Shown here piece after piece: positions 1 through 6,206 of a stretch of 6,419 nt of DNA. Positions within the stretch are counted from its first letter, which is position 1, and each line of letters begins with the position of its first letter. The stretch is from the NCBI GenBank assembly GCA_029865665.1, contig JARXAV010000238.1, positions 1 through 6,419 of the forward strand, given 5' to 3'. The translations under genes were made by a program, and so were the position numbers. Source of the stretch: Flectobacillus sp. Its GTDB lineage: Bacteria > Bacteroidota > Bacteroidia > Cytophagales > Spirosomataceae. Below the pieces are notes generated by a model that saw nothing but the letters and a program-made list of their open reading frames with translations, was not told the DNA's origin and made no database searches.

Positions 1-30
1 TTTAAGTGCTTTCCTAAACTTATCTTTCAT
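1..30 (-). CDS. N-terminal start of an unidentified gene, cut by the window edge
   Basis: On the minus strand an ATG at 30-28 follows the TAG stop of the alkyltransferase-like gene (33-31) with no bases between. It opens a frame of ten codons reading MKDKFRKALK with no stop before the window ends. The preceding junction (TAA directly followed by ATG at 358/357) has the same geometry, which favours a real third gene of a co-transcribed set. Ten lysine-rich residues are too few to recognise a family, so no function is proposed. It could also be a chance ATG. Confidence 0.5.
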   Translation of the reverse strand, partial: MKDKFRKALK

Positions 31-357
31 CTAATGCAGTAACTCTACCGCTGGATTCCAAAATAATTGGTCAAAATCAACAACTTTATCATCGCTGACG
101 AGTATGCCCTCCTGCCGAAGAAGTTCTTCCATTCGATTACCTCCAAAATGTGCTTTTCCAGTCAAAACACCATTTCGATTCACCACTCGATGTGCGGGAA
201 TATTAGAGTCAGTATGTGAGGCATTCATAGCCCAACCAACCAATCTAGCCCCTCCTTTCGTACCCAAATACGAAGCAATTGCCCCATAACTCGTTACACG
301 TCCAGAGGGAATAAGACGAACAACTTGATAGACATCGTCAAAGCGATTTGTATCCAT
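31..357 (-). CDS. Alkyltransferase-like protein (ATL), MGMT-family DNA-binding domain without the acceptor cysteine
   Basis: This 108-residue protein matches the C-terminal DNA-binding domain of O6-alkylguanine-DNA alkyltransferases. It shows the VTSYGAIA helix (Tyr24), a GGARLVGWAM segment whose Arg38 corresponds to the arginine finger that flips out the damaged base, and the active-site signature at residues 54-63, PAHRVVNRNG. In true alkyltransferases that signature is PCHRV. Here Ala55 replaces the alkyl-accepting cysteine, so self-alkylating repair is not expected. Known ATL proteins bind O6-alkylguanine lesions and pass them to nucleotide excision repair; that role is inferred from the family. 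The length, about 110 residues with no N-terminal Ada or MGMT domain, is normal for an ATL. The ATG abuts the TAA of the upstream DUF3109 gene, suggesting translational coupling in one operon. It carries no signal peptide and should be cytoplasmic. Confidence 0.9.
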   Translation of the reverse strand: MDTNRFDDVYQVVRLIPSGRVTSYGAIASYLGTKGGARLVGWAMNASHTDSNIPAHRVVNRNGVLTGKAHFGGNRMEELLRQEGILVSDDKVVDFDQLFWNPAVELLH

Positions 358-939
358 TTAATCCTCTTTTTCTAATTCTCTATCCTTAATTTCTCGTAGT
401 AATTCTTCGTACCAAGCCTCTCCGTACTTGGTAATGAGAGGATCTTTCAGAAACTTATACAATTCTACCCCCAACTGCTCTCCATGCGTACAAGCATCAG
501 AGCATATATGCCAACGATCATAATTCAAGGCTTCATAATGTTCGTATTTTGTAATACGAATTGGATAAAGGAAGCATGAAATTGGCTTTCTGAATCCAAT
601 TTTTCCGTCAAAATACGCTTGTTCGATACCACACTTCAGCGTTCCTTTCTGGTCGTAGATAGCATAAGCACATTCTCTACCTTCGATGACAGGCGTAGAG
701 AAATCCCCCTCCCAATCCTTAATATACTTGCCTTGTTTCTCGATGGCTTCAATCCCTATTTGAGACAAATAAGGCTTTACCTCTTCATAAATTTCTTCCA
801 TTACAGGAAGTTCTACATCTTCTAAAGGAGCTCCAAGGTCACCTTCAACACAACAAGCTCCTTTGCACTTGATTAAGTCACAGACAAAAAATTTTTCGGC
901 AATATCATCACTAATTACCGTATTTTCGATTAATATCAT
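358..939 (-). CDS. DUF3109 family cysteine-rich protein, function unknown
   Basis: The 193-residue protein fits the DUF3109 family, common in Bacteroidota and related in cysteine pattern to YkgJ/UPF0153 proteins thought to bind zinc or an Fe-S cluster. Nine cysteines are visible: Cys20, Cys25, Cys29 and Cys30 in the N-terminal [11 protein letters not shown] motif, then Cys90, Cys103, Cys122 (in [11 protein letters not shown]), Cys146 and Cys150 (in HICSDAC). Clustered cysteines at both ends suggest one composite metal site; that is inference. No signal peptide or membrane segment is present. The C-terminus is charged (ending RELEKED). The start at 939 is supported by the conserved MILIENT opening, and a purine-rich GAGAAGAAG lies just upstream. 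It is the first gene of the minus-strand set and its stop touches the ATG of the alkyltransferase-like gene. No reaction can be assigned. Confidence 0.85.
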   Translation of the reverse strand: MILIENTVISDDIAEKFFVCDLIKCKGACCVEGDLGAPLEDVELPVMEEIYEEVKPYLSQIGIEAIEKQGKYIKDWEGDFSTPVIEGRECAYAIYDQKGTLKCGIEQAYFDGKIGFRKPISCFLYPIRITKYEHYEALNYDRWHICSDACTHGEQLGVELYKFLKDPLITKYGEAWYEELLREIKDRELEKED

Positions 940-996
940 CTTCTTCTCGCTTACGTAATATACCTTAAACGTAATTTTTTATAGTATTTTTCCCTA

Positions 997-1016
997 TTTT
1001 AACGTTCATTTTAACG
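997..1016. promoter_or_regulatory. Direct repeat TTTTAACG x2, candidate operator
   Basis: TTTTAACG occurs at 997-1004 and again at 1009-1016, with starts 12 bp apart. The pair lies about 60-80 bp upstream of the DUF3109 start codon (minus strand) and partly overlaps the weak -7 candidate at 1015-1022. It is nested inside the ACGTAATTT/AAATTACGT inverted repeat. A role as an operator for the minus-strand operon is inference from position only. Confidence 0.25.
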
Positions 1017-1115
1017 AAATTACGTGAAAAAAGATGATTCTCATATAGTTTGGCATCTTAATTGAGATAAAATCTCTGAGCGTTTCAATGATTTTACATA
1101 AAGCCTATACAAATA

Positions 1116-1144
1116 AGTAGTTATTCCGACCTAAGAGTAGTTAT
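1116..1144. promoter_or_regulatory. Direct repeat AGTAGTTAT x2 on a 20-bp period
   Basis: Two exact 9-bp copies at 1116-1124 and 1136-1144 are spaced by 20 bp, about two helical turns, so both would lie on the same face of the DNA. They sit about 65-95 bp upstream of the -33 element of the transglycosylase promoter, a plausible distance for an activator that binds as a dimer. The regulator is unknown. Confidence 0.3.
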
Positions 1145-1208
1145 GGCTTATCTGTACATCAATAACAATTCATAAGTACAAAAAAAACATCTTTCTGTCA
1201 TATATTTA

Positions 1209-1239
1209 TTTGACACTTTAATTTTTGGACGTATATTTG
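1209..1239 (+). promoter_or_regulatory. Bacteroidota-type promoter for the transglycosylase gene
   Basis: TTTG at 1209-1212 (-33 element) is followed after 19 bp by TATATTTG at 1232-1239, a full match to the Bacteroidota -7 consensus TAnnTTTG at a spacing in the known range. Transcription would begin around 1244-1248 and leave a leader of roughly 60 nt before the ATG at 1308. The 8-bp palindrome TTGGCCAA (1237-1244) overlaps the -7 box and the predicted start point. Confidence 0.75.
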
Positions 1240-1307
1240 GCCAACTTATCTAGCCACAGGTTAAATTAATACATCCTATACTTTGGACTTTCAAAAAAAA
1301 TACCAAC

Positions 1308-3464
1308 ATGATTAAGCGCACGTCTTTATCGCTTTTGGCTGTTCTGTGCTACACCCAAACAGAAGCACAAGAAATACCATCAACAATGACCGTTGGTTCT
1401 GTAAAAGTTAAAATTGATGCAGACGCACGAATTTTAATTTCTAAAGAAATAGCTGCCTTAAATAGTAACAGAAAGTATGCCGAAGCGATGCTTCGTAGGA
1501 TAGCTATTTATTTTCCTATTATTGAGAAAGAACTTAAAGAAGAAGGTGTTCCTGACGAATTTAAGTACCTCTGTGCAGTTGAAAGTGGTTTATTTCCTGA
1601 CCAAATCTCTACCTCAAATGCGGTTGGTTTTTGGCAATTTAAAGAGGCTACTGCCTTAGAAGTTGGGCTACGAGTAGATGGTGTAATCGACGAACGTAGA
1701 CATATTCAAGCTTCAACAAAAGCGATGGCTATTTATCTGACGAGAAGTAACCTAATTCTTCACAACTGGGTTTCATCACTATTATCGTATCGTTCAGGAC
1801 TGAGTGCTGTTCGAAAGATGTCTCACATCGACTGGGCGTATAAGAAAGAAATCAACGCTACTGGAAGTACAGATGCCTACATTATCCGTTTCTTGGCGTA
1901 TCGTCACTTCTTGGAGAAAGAATACCAAAAATCTAAATATGAGCCAGTAAGTACCTATTTACTCGAGTACTCTAATACTCGTGGTAAAAGTGTAAAAACA
2001 ATCGCTGCAGAATTAGGAGTTAGTGTTTCTGAAATTATTGTGAATAACACATGGCTTAAGTCAACTACTATTCCTGATGATAAGGATTACACTGTATATC
2101 TTACTGCAGATGTTGACCGCTATGTCGAACTAAAATCAACAATACAGAAGTTAAAAAGTAATACTTCGCAGCCCAATACGCCTAGTCAGGATTTAGGTTT
2201 TCCTGTTCTTGTTCGCCTTACTCAAGAACCAAGTCAAGACGGAGACCCTATCTATTATGAAATTAATGGAATCAAAGGTATCTTGGCTGTATCTGGAGAT
2301 ACTCCAGAGAGTATTGCTAATCGTGCGGGTATTAATGTCAATAAATTCATTAAATATAACGACATCTCACTGAGCGAACGTATCCTGAGTGGGGAAGTCT
2401 ACTATTTGAGAAAAAAGAAAAGTCGTGCTGAAATTGCGTACCACACTGTTCAGGGAAATGAAACTCTTTGGAAGATTTCTCAAATGTATGGTATTCAGCT
2501 AGATGACTTGTTAAGTAAGAATAGACTAGCTCAAGTTCAACGACTACAAAAAGGACGTCTACTTTACCTCAGAGAGTCTCGCCCTGAAATGCAGTCGGTT
2601 GAATACGTTCAAATTCCAGAAGAACCAACTGTCACGTATGCATCTCCTTTAAGTGATAATGCAAAACCAATGGTAGTCAAAGAAGAGCCTGTTTTAAACA
2701 CTAGTTCTTTTCCGTCTCCAAGTGTGAAGACTTCGGTAGGTGACGTTAAGAAAGACAAGAGTTACGAAAATGATGGTACTACAGGTATCGCACAAATCGA
2801 ACTTTATACAGCGAAACCAATGGATAACTATTACCGTATTGCTAGAATCCATAACATGACACCTAGTGAGTTATACAAAATTAATAATATTACCTCTACC
2901 AGTGTGTTGCAAGTAGGAGACCAAGTAAAAGTTTTCAAGAGAAAATCGCAAACAGGAGCAGTCGAAGGTGGATACAAACCGCCAGTTGAAATTGTGAGTA
3001 TAAATTCATCACCATTTCCAACTAAAGATTCGGATGCGGGGCCAGTTGTTATTTTATCAAGCACTGATGATAAAGAGAATTCCACAGTAAATACTGTGCC
3101 AATGGCTGGAAAGCTACGTATGGACGGTAGAGCTATCACACATAGAGTAGAAAGCAAGCAAAATCTGTATCGTATCTCATTACTCTATAAGGTTAGTGTG
3201 GCAGAGATTAGACAATGGAATGGTCTGAAAGATAACAATGTATTAAGAGATCAAGAATTGATTATTTATAAAAGTAGTGGCGGGAATGAATTCAACAGTA
3301 TTGAGCCAAGCTCGAACGATGCTAGGATCCACACTGTTCAAACTGGGGAAACCGTATACCATATTGCTGACACTTACAAGATGAAGGTATCAGAGGTTGT
3401 AAGAATGAATAACATTAGAGGTTTTTTGATTAAACCTGGACAACGATTAGTCATTAGTAAATAA
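1308..3464 (+). CDS. Secreted lytic transglycosylase with SLT domain and six LysM or LysM-like repeats (MltD-like)
   Basis: The 718-residue protein starts with a signal peptide (KR, hydrophobic residues 5-14, likely cleavage after TEA at residue 20). Residues about 60-205 form a lysozyme-like transglycosylase domain. Glu92 in CAVESGL is the expected catalytic acid, followed by SNAVGFWQFKEATA (103-116) and the DERRHIQASTKAMAIYL segment (128-144). The usual AYN.G motif reads SYRSG (160-164), a departure from MltD. LysM units for peptidoglycan binding follow: two degenerate ones near 207-265 and 316-367, then clear ones at 378-421, 499-543, 611-654 and 674-716. Ser/Pro/Thr-rich linkers lie at about 422-498 and 544-610. 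By family it cleaves the MurNAc-GlcNAc bond in the periplasm, forming 1,6-anhydro ends. The ATG at 1308 follows an A-rich leader without Shine-Dalgarno. It is transcribed alone from its own promoter and converges on tcdA. Confidence 0.9.
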   Translation: MIKRTSLSLLAVLCYTQTEAQEIPSTMTVGSVKVKIDADARILISKEIAALNSNRKYAEAMLRRIAIYFPIIEKELKEEGVPDEFKYLCAVESGLFPDQISTSNAVGFWQFKEATALEVGLRVDGVIDERRHIQASTKAMAIYLTRSNLILHNWVSSLLSYRSGLSAVRKMSHIDWAYKKEINATGSTDAYIIRFLAYRHFLEKEYQKSKYEPVSTYLLEYSNTRGKSVKTIAAELGVSVSEIIVNNTWLKSTTIPDDKDYTVYLTADVDRYVELKSTIQKLKSNTSQPNTPSQDLGFPVLVRLTQEPSQDGDPIYYEINGIKGILAVSGDTPESIANRAGINVNKFIKYNDISLSERILSGEVYYLRKKKSRAEIAYHTVQGNETLWKISQMYGIQLDDLLSKNRLAQVQRLQKGRLLYLRESRPEMQSVEYVQIPEEPTVTYASPLSDNAKPMVVKEEPVLNTSSFPSPSVKTSVGDVKKDKSYENDGTTGIAQIELYTAKPMDNYYRIARIHNMTPSELYKINNITSTSVLQVGDQVKVFKRKSQTGAVEGGYKPPVEIVSINSSPFPTKDSDAGPVVILSSTDDKENSTVNTVPMAGKLRMDGRAITHRVESKQNLYRISLLYKVSVAEIRQWNGLKDNNVLRDQELIIYKSSGGNEFNSIEPSSNDARIHTVQTGETVYHIADTYKMKVSEVVRMNNIRGFLIKPGQRLVISK

Positions 3465-3519
3465 GAGGAGAGAGAGAATAAAAAGCTGAACGTTTATGAG
3501 CTAAAAGACTTATCTCCAC

Positions 3520-3569
3520 CAATAACAGAAATCCCCGAAAATGGCTATTTTCGGGGATTTCTGTTATTG
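3520..3569. terminator. Perfect 23-bp hairpin terminator between convergent genes
   Basis: Positions 3520-3542 pair without mismatch with 3547-3569 around a GGCT loop (3543-3546). The stem contains a CCCCG/CGGGG core. On the plus strand a T-run (GCGTTTTTCTT, from 3571) follows, so it should terminate the transglycosylase transcript. On the minus strand no immediate T-run follows, but the same stem could act there or protect the tcdA mRNA 3' end. The stem includes the TAA stop (3566-3564) and the last codon of tcdA. Confidence 0.85.
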
Positions 3570-4379
3570 AGCGTTTTTCTTCCGTTTTGCTTCTACTTCT
3601 TTTTGCTTCTTCTCTCTTCTAGCTAATTCCTTTGGCCTTTTCTCCATATCAATCGGGTAGGCTAATAAGTCTCTCAACACAACCGAAGCACAAACTCCTC
3701 CAAAAGCAGCAGGAATGTATGAAATCGTTCCATAAGCTGATTTCTTGAAGTTAGAACCGTCGGTGAGCATCAAGGAATCATCGTCGTGTTTTTCTAAAGA
3801 AAAAACAGCCTTTATACCCGCATGAATACCCTCTTTACGTAAGCGTTTACGCACCAATGAGGCCAAATAACACTGGCGTGTTTCAAAAACATCTGCAACA
3901 CGAAGTTTAGTCGGGTCAACCTTCCCTCCTGCTCCCATCGAACTAACGATACGCAAGCCTTTCTTATAGGCCGTTGTAAGCAGCGTCAATTTAGGGGTGA
4001 TAGAATCAATACAGTCCATCACATAGTCGAAATGATTTTCACTTAATATTTTTTCAGCGGCTTCTGGCGAAAGAAACTCCGCAATGGCTGTTAAATTTAG
4101 TTCTGGGTTAATAGCTAAAAGGCGTTCTTGCATGATTTCTGCCTTCAATACCCCATGATTAGTCGACAGGGCTGGCAACTGACGATTACGGTTAGAAGGA
4201 TCAATAACATCGCCATCTACAATCGTCATTTTTCCAACACCCGAACGGGCAATAAATTCTGCTGCAAAAGAACCAACGCCTCCCAAACCCACTACTAACA
4301 CGTGTGCATTTTGAAGTTTCTCAATCCCTTCGTCTCCCACTAACAATTTGGTTCTTCCAAGCCAAGCTAAATCTGACAT
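3564..4379 (-). CDS. tcdA: tRNA threonylcarbamoyladenosine dehydratase TcdA (CsdL/YgdL)
   Basis: This 271-residue ThiF/E1-like protein matches TcdA, which uses ATP to dehydrate t6A at position 37 of ANN-decoding tRNAs to cyclic t6A. The opening WLGRTKLLVGDEGIEKL is typical. Next come the nucleotide-binding loop GLGGVGSFAAEFIARSG (31-47), Asp55 and Asp57, SNRNRQL (62-68) with the arginines expected to contact ATP, Lys79, the MDCIDSI segment (121-127), GAGGKVDPTK (149-158) and YGTISYIPAAFGG (216-228). The length is normal for the family and no rhodanese or UBA-like extra domain is fused. The last 25 residues are strongly basic with a Lys/Arg/Glu repeat, possibly contacting RNA; that is inference. 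The ATG at 4379 is preceded by an A/T-rich leader without Shine-Dalgarno. Its 3' end lies in the shared hairpin. The glycosyltransferase upstream is 142 bp away, so it may have its own promoter. Confidence 0.93.
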   Translation of the reverse strand: MSDLAWLGRTKLLVGDEGIEKLQNAHVLVVGLGGVGSFAAEFIARSGVGKMTIVDGDVIDPSNRNRQLPALSTNHGVLKAEIMQERLLAINPELNLTAIAEFLSPEAAEKILSENHFDYVMDCIDSITPKLTLLTTAYKKGLRIVSSMGAGGKVDPTKLRVADVFETRQCYLASLVRKRLRKEGIHAGIKAVFSLEKHDDDSLMLTDGSNFKKSAYGTISYIPAAFGGVCASVVLRDLLAYPIDMEKRPKELARREKKQKEVEAKRKKNAQ

Positions 4380-4400
4380 AATAAAATAATGATTAATGTG

Positions 4401-4452
4401 TTGGTAAAATGGGTTTTAAACCCATTAACAAATACACCTCTATTGGTAAAAT
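4401..4452. repeat. Direct repeat TTGGTAAAAT x2, 42 bp apart
   Basis: Exact 10-bp copies lie at 4401-4410 and 4443-4452 in the tcdA upstream region. The first overlaps by two bases the palindrome starting at 4409. The second extends into GGTA...TACC symmetry (4445-4459). A nine-base part of the second copy, TATTGGTAA (4441-4449), recurs upstream of trmN6 at 6261-6269. Function unknown. Confidence 0.4.
4409..4427. repeat. Palindrome AATGGGTTT-T-AAACCCATT
   Basis: The 9-bp arms at 4409-4417 and 4419-4427 are perfect reverse complements with one base between. It lies 30-48 bp upstream of the tcdA start codon. It may be an operator for a dimeric regulator or a REP-like dispersed palindrome. There is no T-run to support a terminator on either strand. 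Confidence 0.55.
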
Positions 4453-4494
4453 CTATACCGAACTAATTAATAAATACGCTGTTTAAACTAGATT

Positions 4495-4514
4495 CAACGG
4501 ATTGAAATCCGTTG
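4495..4514. repeat. Palindrome CAACGGATT-GA-AATCCGTTG just past the glycosyltransferase stop
   Basis: Perfect 9-bp arms at 4495-4503 and 4506-4514 enclose a 2-bp centre. On the minus strand it begins 8 nt after the TAA of the glycosyltransferase (4524-4522) and is preceded by GTGGGA, which recalls the GTRG tetranucleotide beside REP elements. It could stop or stabilise the transcript, although no T-run follows. Membership of a REP-like family is inference. Confidence 0.5.
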
Positions 4515-4521
4515 TCCCACA

Positions 4522-5478
4522 TTACACTCTAATGCGGTCTCGTACCTGATAATCGGTGGTTCTGTCTGAATTCATGGTCATCAACTCACCGATGAAGCCT
4601 GCAAGGAACAATTGTGTCCCGATGATGATAGCTACTAATGCTAAATAAAACCAGGTATTATCCGTTACATTACGATATGGCAAATGATTGGCAATGTTAT
4701 AAACCTTATCCGCAATTAACCAAACCGTAACAATTGCCCCAAAGAGGAAAGATAAAATTCCGAATCCTCCAAAAAGGTGCATTGGACGCTTACCATATTT
4801 TTGAACAAAGGTAATTGATAGTAAATCCAGTAGCCCATACAAAAAGCGTTCAATACCAAATTTGCTTGTACCATACTTACGAGCTTGATGTTGTACTACT
4901 TTTTCGCCGATTCTACTAAATCCATTCCAGTTTGCTTGAACAGGGATATAACGGTGCATTTCACCATATAAGCGAATCGTTTTAATAACTTCTCTTTTGT
5001 AGGCTTTCAGTCCACAATTATTATCGTGTAACTTAATTCCTGACATCCACGAGATAGCCGCATTGTATAATTTTGTAGGAATTGTCTTAGAAAGTGGGTC
5101 ATACCGTTTTTGTTTCCAACCCGACACCAAATCATAATCCTCCTCCATAATCATACGATACAACTCTGGAATTTCCTCTGGACTATCTTGTAAATCAGCA
5201 TCCATCGTAACAACCACATTTCCCTCAGCTGCTTGAAAACCAACGTGTAAAGCAGCAGACTTTCCATAGTTACGGCTGAATGAAATACCTCTGATAGCGG
5301 CGTTGTTTTCGGAAAGTTCCTTGATGACTTTCCAAGATTTATCTTTACTACCATCGTTCACAAAGATAACTTCATACGAAAATTGATTGGCTATCATTAC
5401 TCGCTCAATCCATGCAGCCAATTCTGGCAACGACTCGTCTTCGTTATACAATGGAACGACAATTGAAATATCTAACAT
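4522..5478 (-). CDS. Family 2 glycosyltransferase, polyprenyl-phosphate type (GtrB/ArnC/DPM1-like) with two C-terminal membrane helices
   Basis: With the start at 5478 the protein has 318 residues and begins MLDISIVVPLYNEDES, the standard GT2 opening. An in-frame ATG at 5532 would add 18 atypical residues and overlap the end of trmN6, so it was rejected. Visible motifs are NDGSKD (41-46), the metal-binding DADLQD (93-98), DNNCGLKAY (152-160) and the RKYGTSKFG segment (200-208) before the interface helix. Two hydrophobic segments follow, about residues 233-256 and 286-308, giving the usual cytoplasmic catalytic domain on a membrane anchor. Relatives transfer a sugar from a nucleotide donor to undecaprenyl or dolichyl phosphate, supplying envelope glycan or protein glycosylation. 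The sugar and acceptor cannot be read here. Only 20 nt separate it from the upstream trmN6 stop, so the two are probably co-transcribed. The leader is A-rich without Shine-Dalgarno. Confidence 0.9.
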   Translation of the reverse strand: MLDISIVVPLYNEDESLPELAAWIERVMIANQFSYEVIFVNDGSKDKSWKVIKELSENNAAIRGISFSRNYGKSAALHVGFQAAEGNVVVTMDADLQDSPEEIPELYRMIMEEDYDLVSGWKQKRYDPLSKTIPTKLYNAAISWMSGIKLHDNNCGLKAYKREVIKTIRLYGEMHRYIPVQANWNGFSRIGEKVVQHQARKYGTSKFGIERFLYGLLDLLSITFVQKYGKRPMHLFGGFGILSFLFGAIVTVWLIADKVYNIANHLPYRNVTDNTWFYLALVAIIIGTQLFLAGFIGELMTMNSDRTTDYQVRDRIRV

Positions 5479-5498
5479 AGTGTTTTCTGAATTTTCTG

Positions 5499-6197
5499 CT
5501 AAAAAATTAAGTAATATGCTCCTAATAAGCACGCAAATGCTTCTGTGTAAGTTTCGTCTTGGTTTTTAATAACGAATTCCTCTTCTTCGAGCATACACTC
5601 ATCGAACCCAAAGGTCGTAATAATTCTTAATATTTTTGCATCTTTTCGATGTCTGATTACGAATCTTCTTTGCTGATAAAGACCTTTTTTTCGAGCATTC
5701 TCTACTAAAAGACTCGATTCGTATTCTGGTAATAGTACAACAAACGTACCAGTAATAGCCATCATTGTCTTTGCAGCATCCAATAATTCGTCAAAAGATA
5801 GGGTATCAGTATGCAGTGCCTTATTTTTGGTTTCTTTACTAGACTTTAAATGATTATTGAAAAAAGGAGGATTACTAATCACTAAATCATATTCTTGCAA
5901 ATGTGCTTTTGCATAGGATTGAATGGCTTGATGAACCACCGTTACCTGATTCGAAAATTTACTATTCCGTACATTGTCATGAGCTTGCTCAAATGCTGCA
6001 TCATCCAATTCTACCGCCTCAATCTGAGCATAAGAGCGTTGAGCCATCATTAAGGCTAATAAGCCCGTCCCTGTTCCAATATCAACAATTCGCTTTTTTT
6101 CTTCTACGGGCAAATACGCTCCGAAAATACAGGCATCCGTAGTAACTTTCATCCCTGCCTTATCTTGTTCTATTTTGAATTGCTTGAATTGAAACAC
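5499..6197 (-). CDS. trmN6: tRNA1(Val) (adenine(37)-N6)-methyltransferase TrmN6 (YfiC)
   Basis: The 232-residue protein is a class I SAM-dependent methyltransferase of the TrmN6/YfiC type, which makes m6A at position 37 of tRNA-Val. The N-terminal FKQFKIEQDKAGMKVTTDAC is characteristic and MKVTTDA (16-22) forms the family signature. Motif I is VDIGTGTG (38-45), Glu63 in AVELD is the expected SAM-ribose contact, and NPPFF (109-113) is the catalytic N6-adenine signature. LLPEYE (about 164-169) is the usual late strand. The start codon is GTG (6197-6195); no in-frame ATG exists between it and the upstream stop at 6272-6270, and the protein start matches the family. The leader is A-rich (TTAAAAAA). 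A heptanucleotide array lies 10-44 bp upstream of the start codon. Close NPPY/NPPF methyltransferases make the exact tRNA target slightly uncertain. Confidence 0.88.
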   Translation of the reverse strand: MFQFKQFKIEQDKAGMKVTTDACIFGAYLPVEEKKRIVDIGTGTGLLALMMAQRSYAQIEAVELDDAAFEQAHDNVRNSKFSNQVTVVHQAIQSYAKAHLQEYDLVISNPPFFNNHLKSSKETKNKALHTDTLSFDELLDAAKTMMAITGTFVVLLPEYESSLLVENARKKGLYQQRRFVIRHRKDAKILRIITTFGFDECMLEEEEFVIKNQDETYTEAFACLLGAYYLIF

Positions 6198-6206
6198 TTT
6201 TTTAAT

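Larger units (their letters stand above)
940..1307. other. Divergent intergenic region (368 bp)
   Basis: This AT-rich spacer separates the minus-strand DUF3109 operon from the plus-strand transglycosylase. It holds a strong promoter for the plus gene (1209-1239), two copies of TTTTAACG (997-1004 and 1009-1016, 12-bp period), two copies of AGTAGTTAT (1116-1124 and 1136-1144, 20-bp period), a 9-bp inverted repeat ACGTAATTT/AAATTACGT (969-977 and 1017-1025), and a small dyad GAGAT-AAA-ATCTC (1064-1076). The only minus-strand -7 box candidate I see is TAATTTCG (1022-1015), one mismatch from consensus and without a partner -33 box. No RNA gene or credible ORF was found. Confidence 0.7.

Noticed and set aside
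104..289. Plus-strand ORF opposite the alkyltransferase-like gene
   Set aside because: Antisense shadow of a clear family member; the composition is not protein-like.
1015..1022. Minus-strand -7 box (TAATTTCG) for the DUF3109 operon
   Set aside because: One mismatch to TAnnTTTG and no TTTG at the right distance; not strong enough to list as a promoter.
1116..1144. LytTR-type regulator binding site
   Set aside because: The spacing is similar, but the repeat AGTAGTTAT does not match the usual LytTR consensus outside GTT.
1088..1175. Two ten-codon mini-ORFs (ATG at 1088 and at 1143) in the leader region
   Set aside because: Very short, not followed by a coupled start, and upstream of the predicted transcription start, so probably chance.
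1308..1370. Lipoprotein signal (lipobox) around Cys14 of the transglycosylase
   Set aside because: The residues before Cys14 are A-V-L; a small residue (G, A or S) is expected at -1. A signal peptidase I site after TEA (residue 20) fits better.
2831..3157. Minus-strand ORF of 108 codons inside the transglycosylase gene
   Set aside because: It lies wholly within a well-supported gene on the other strand, with no recognisable domain.
4481..4488. 8-bp palindrome GTTTAAAC
   Set aside because: Too short and AT-rich to set apart from chance, with no flanking signal.
5479..5532. Upstream in-frame ATG at 5532 as the glycosyltransferase start
   Set aside because: It adds 18 residues not typical of GT2 proteins and overlaps trmN6, while the ATG at 5478 gives the standard MLDISIVVPLYNE opening with a 20-nt gap.
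5903..6142. Plus-strand 79-codon ORF opposite trmN6
   Set aside because: Antisense shadow of the methyltransferase coding sequence, no motif.
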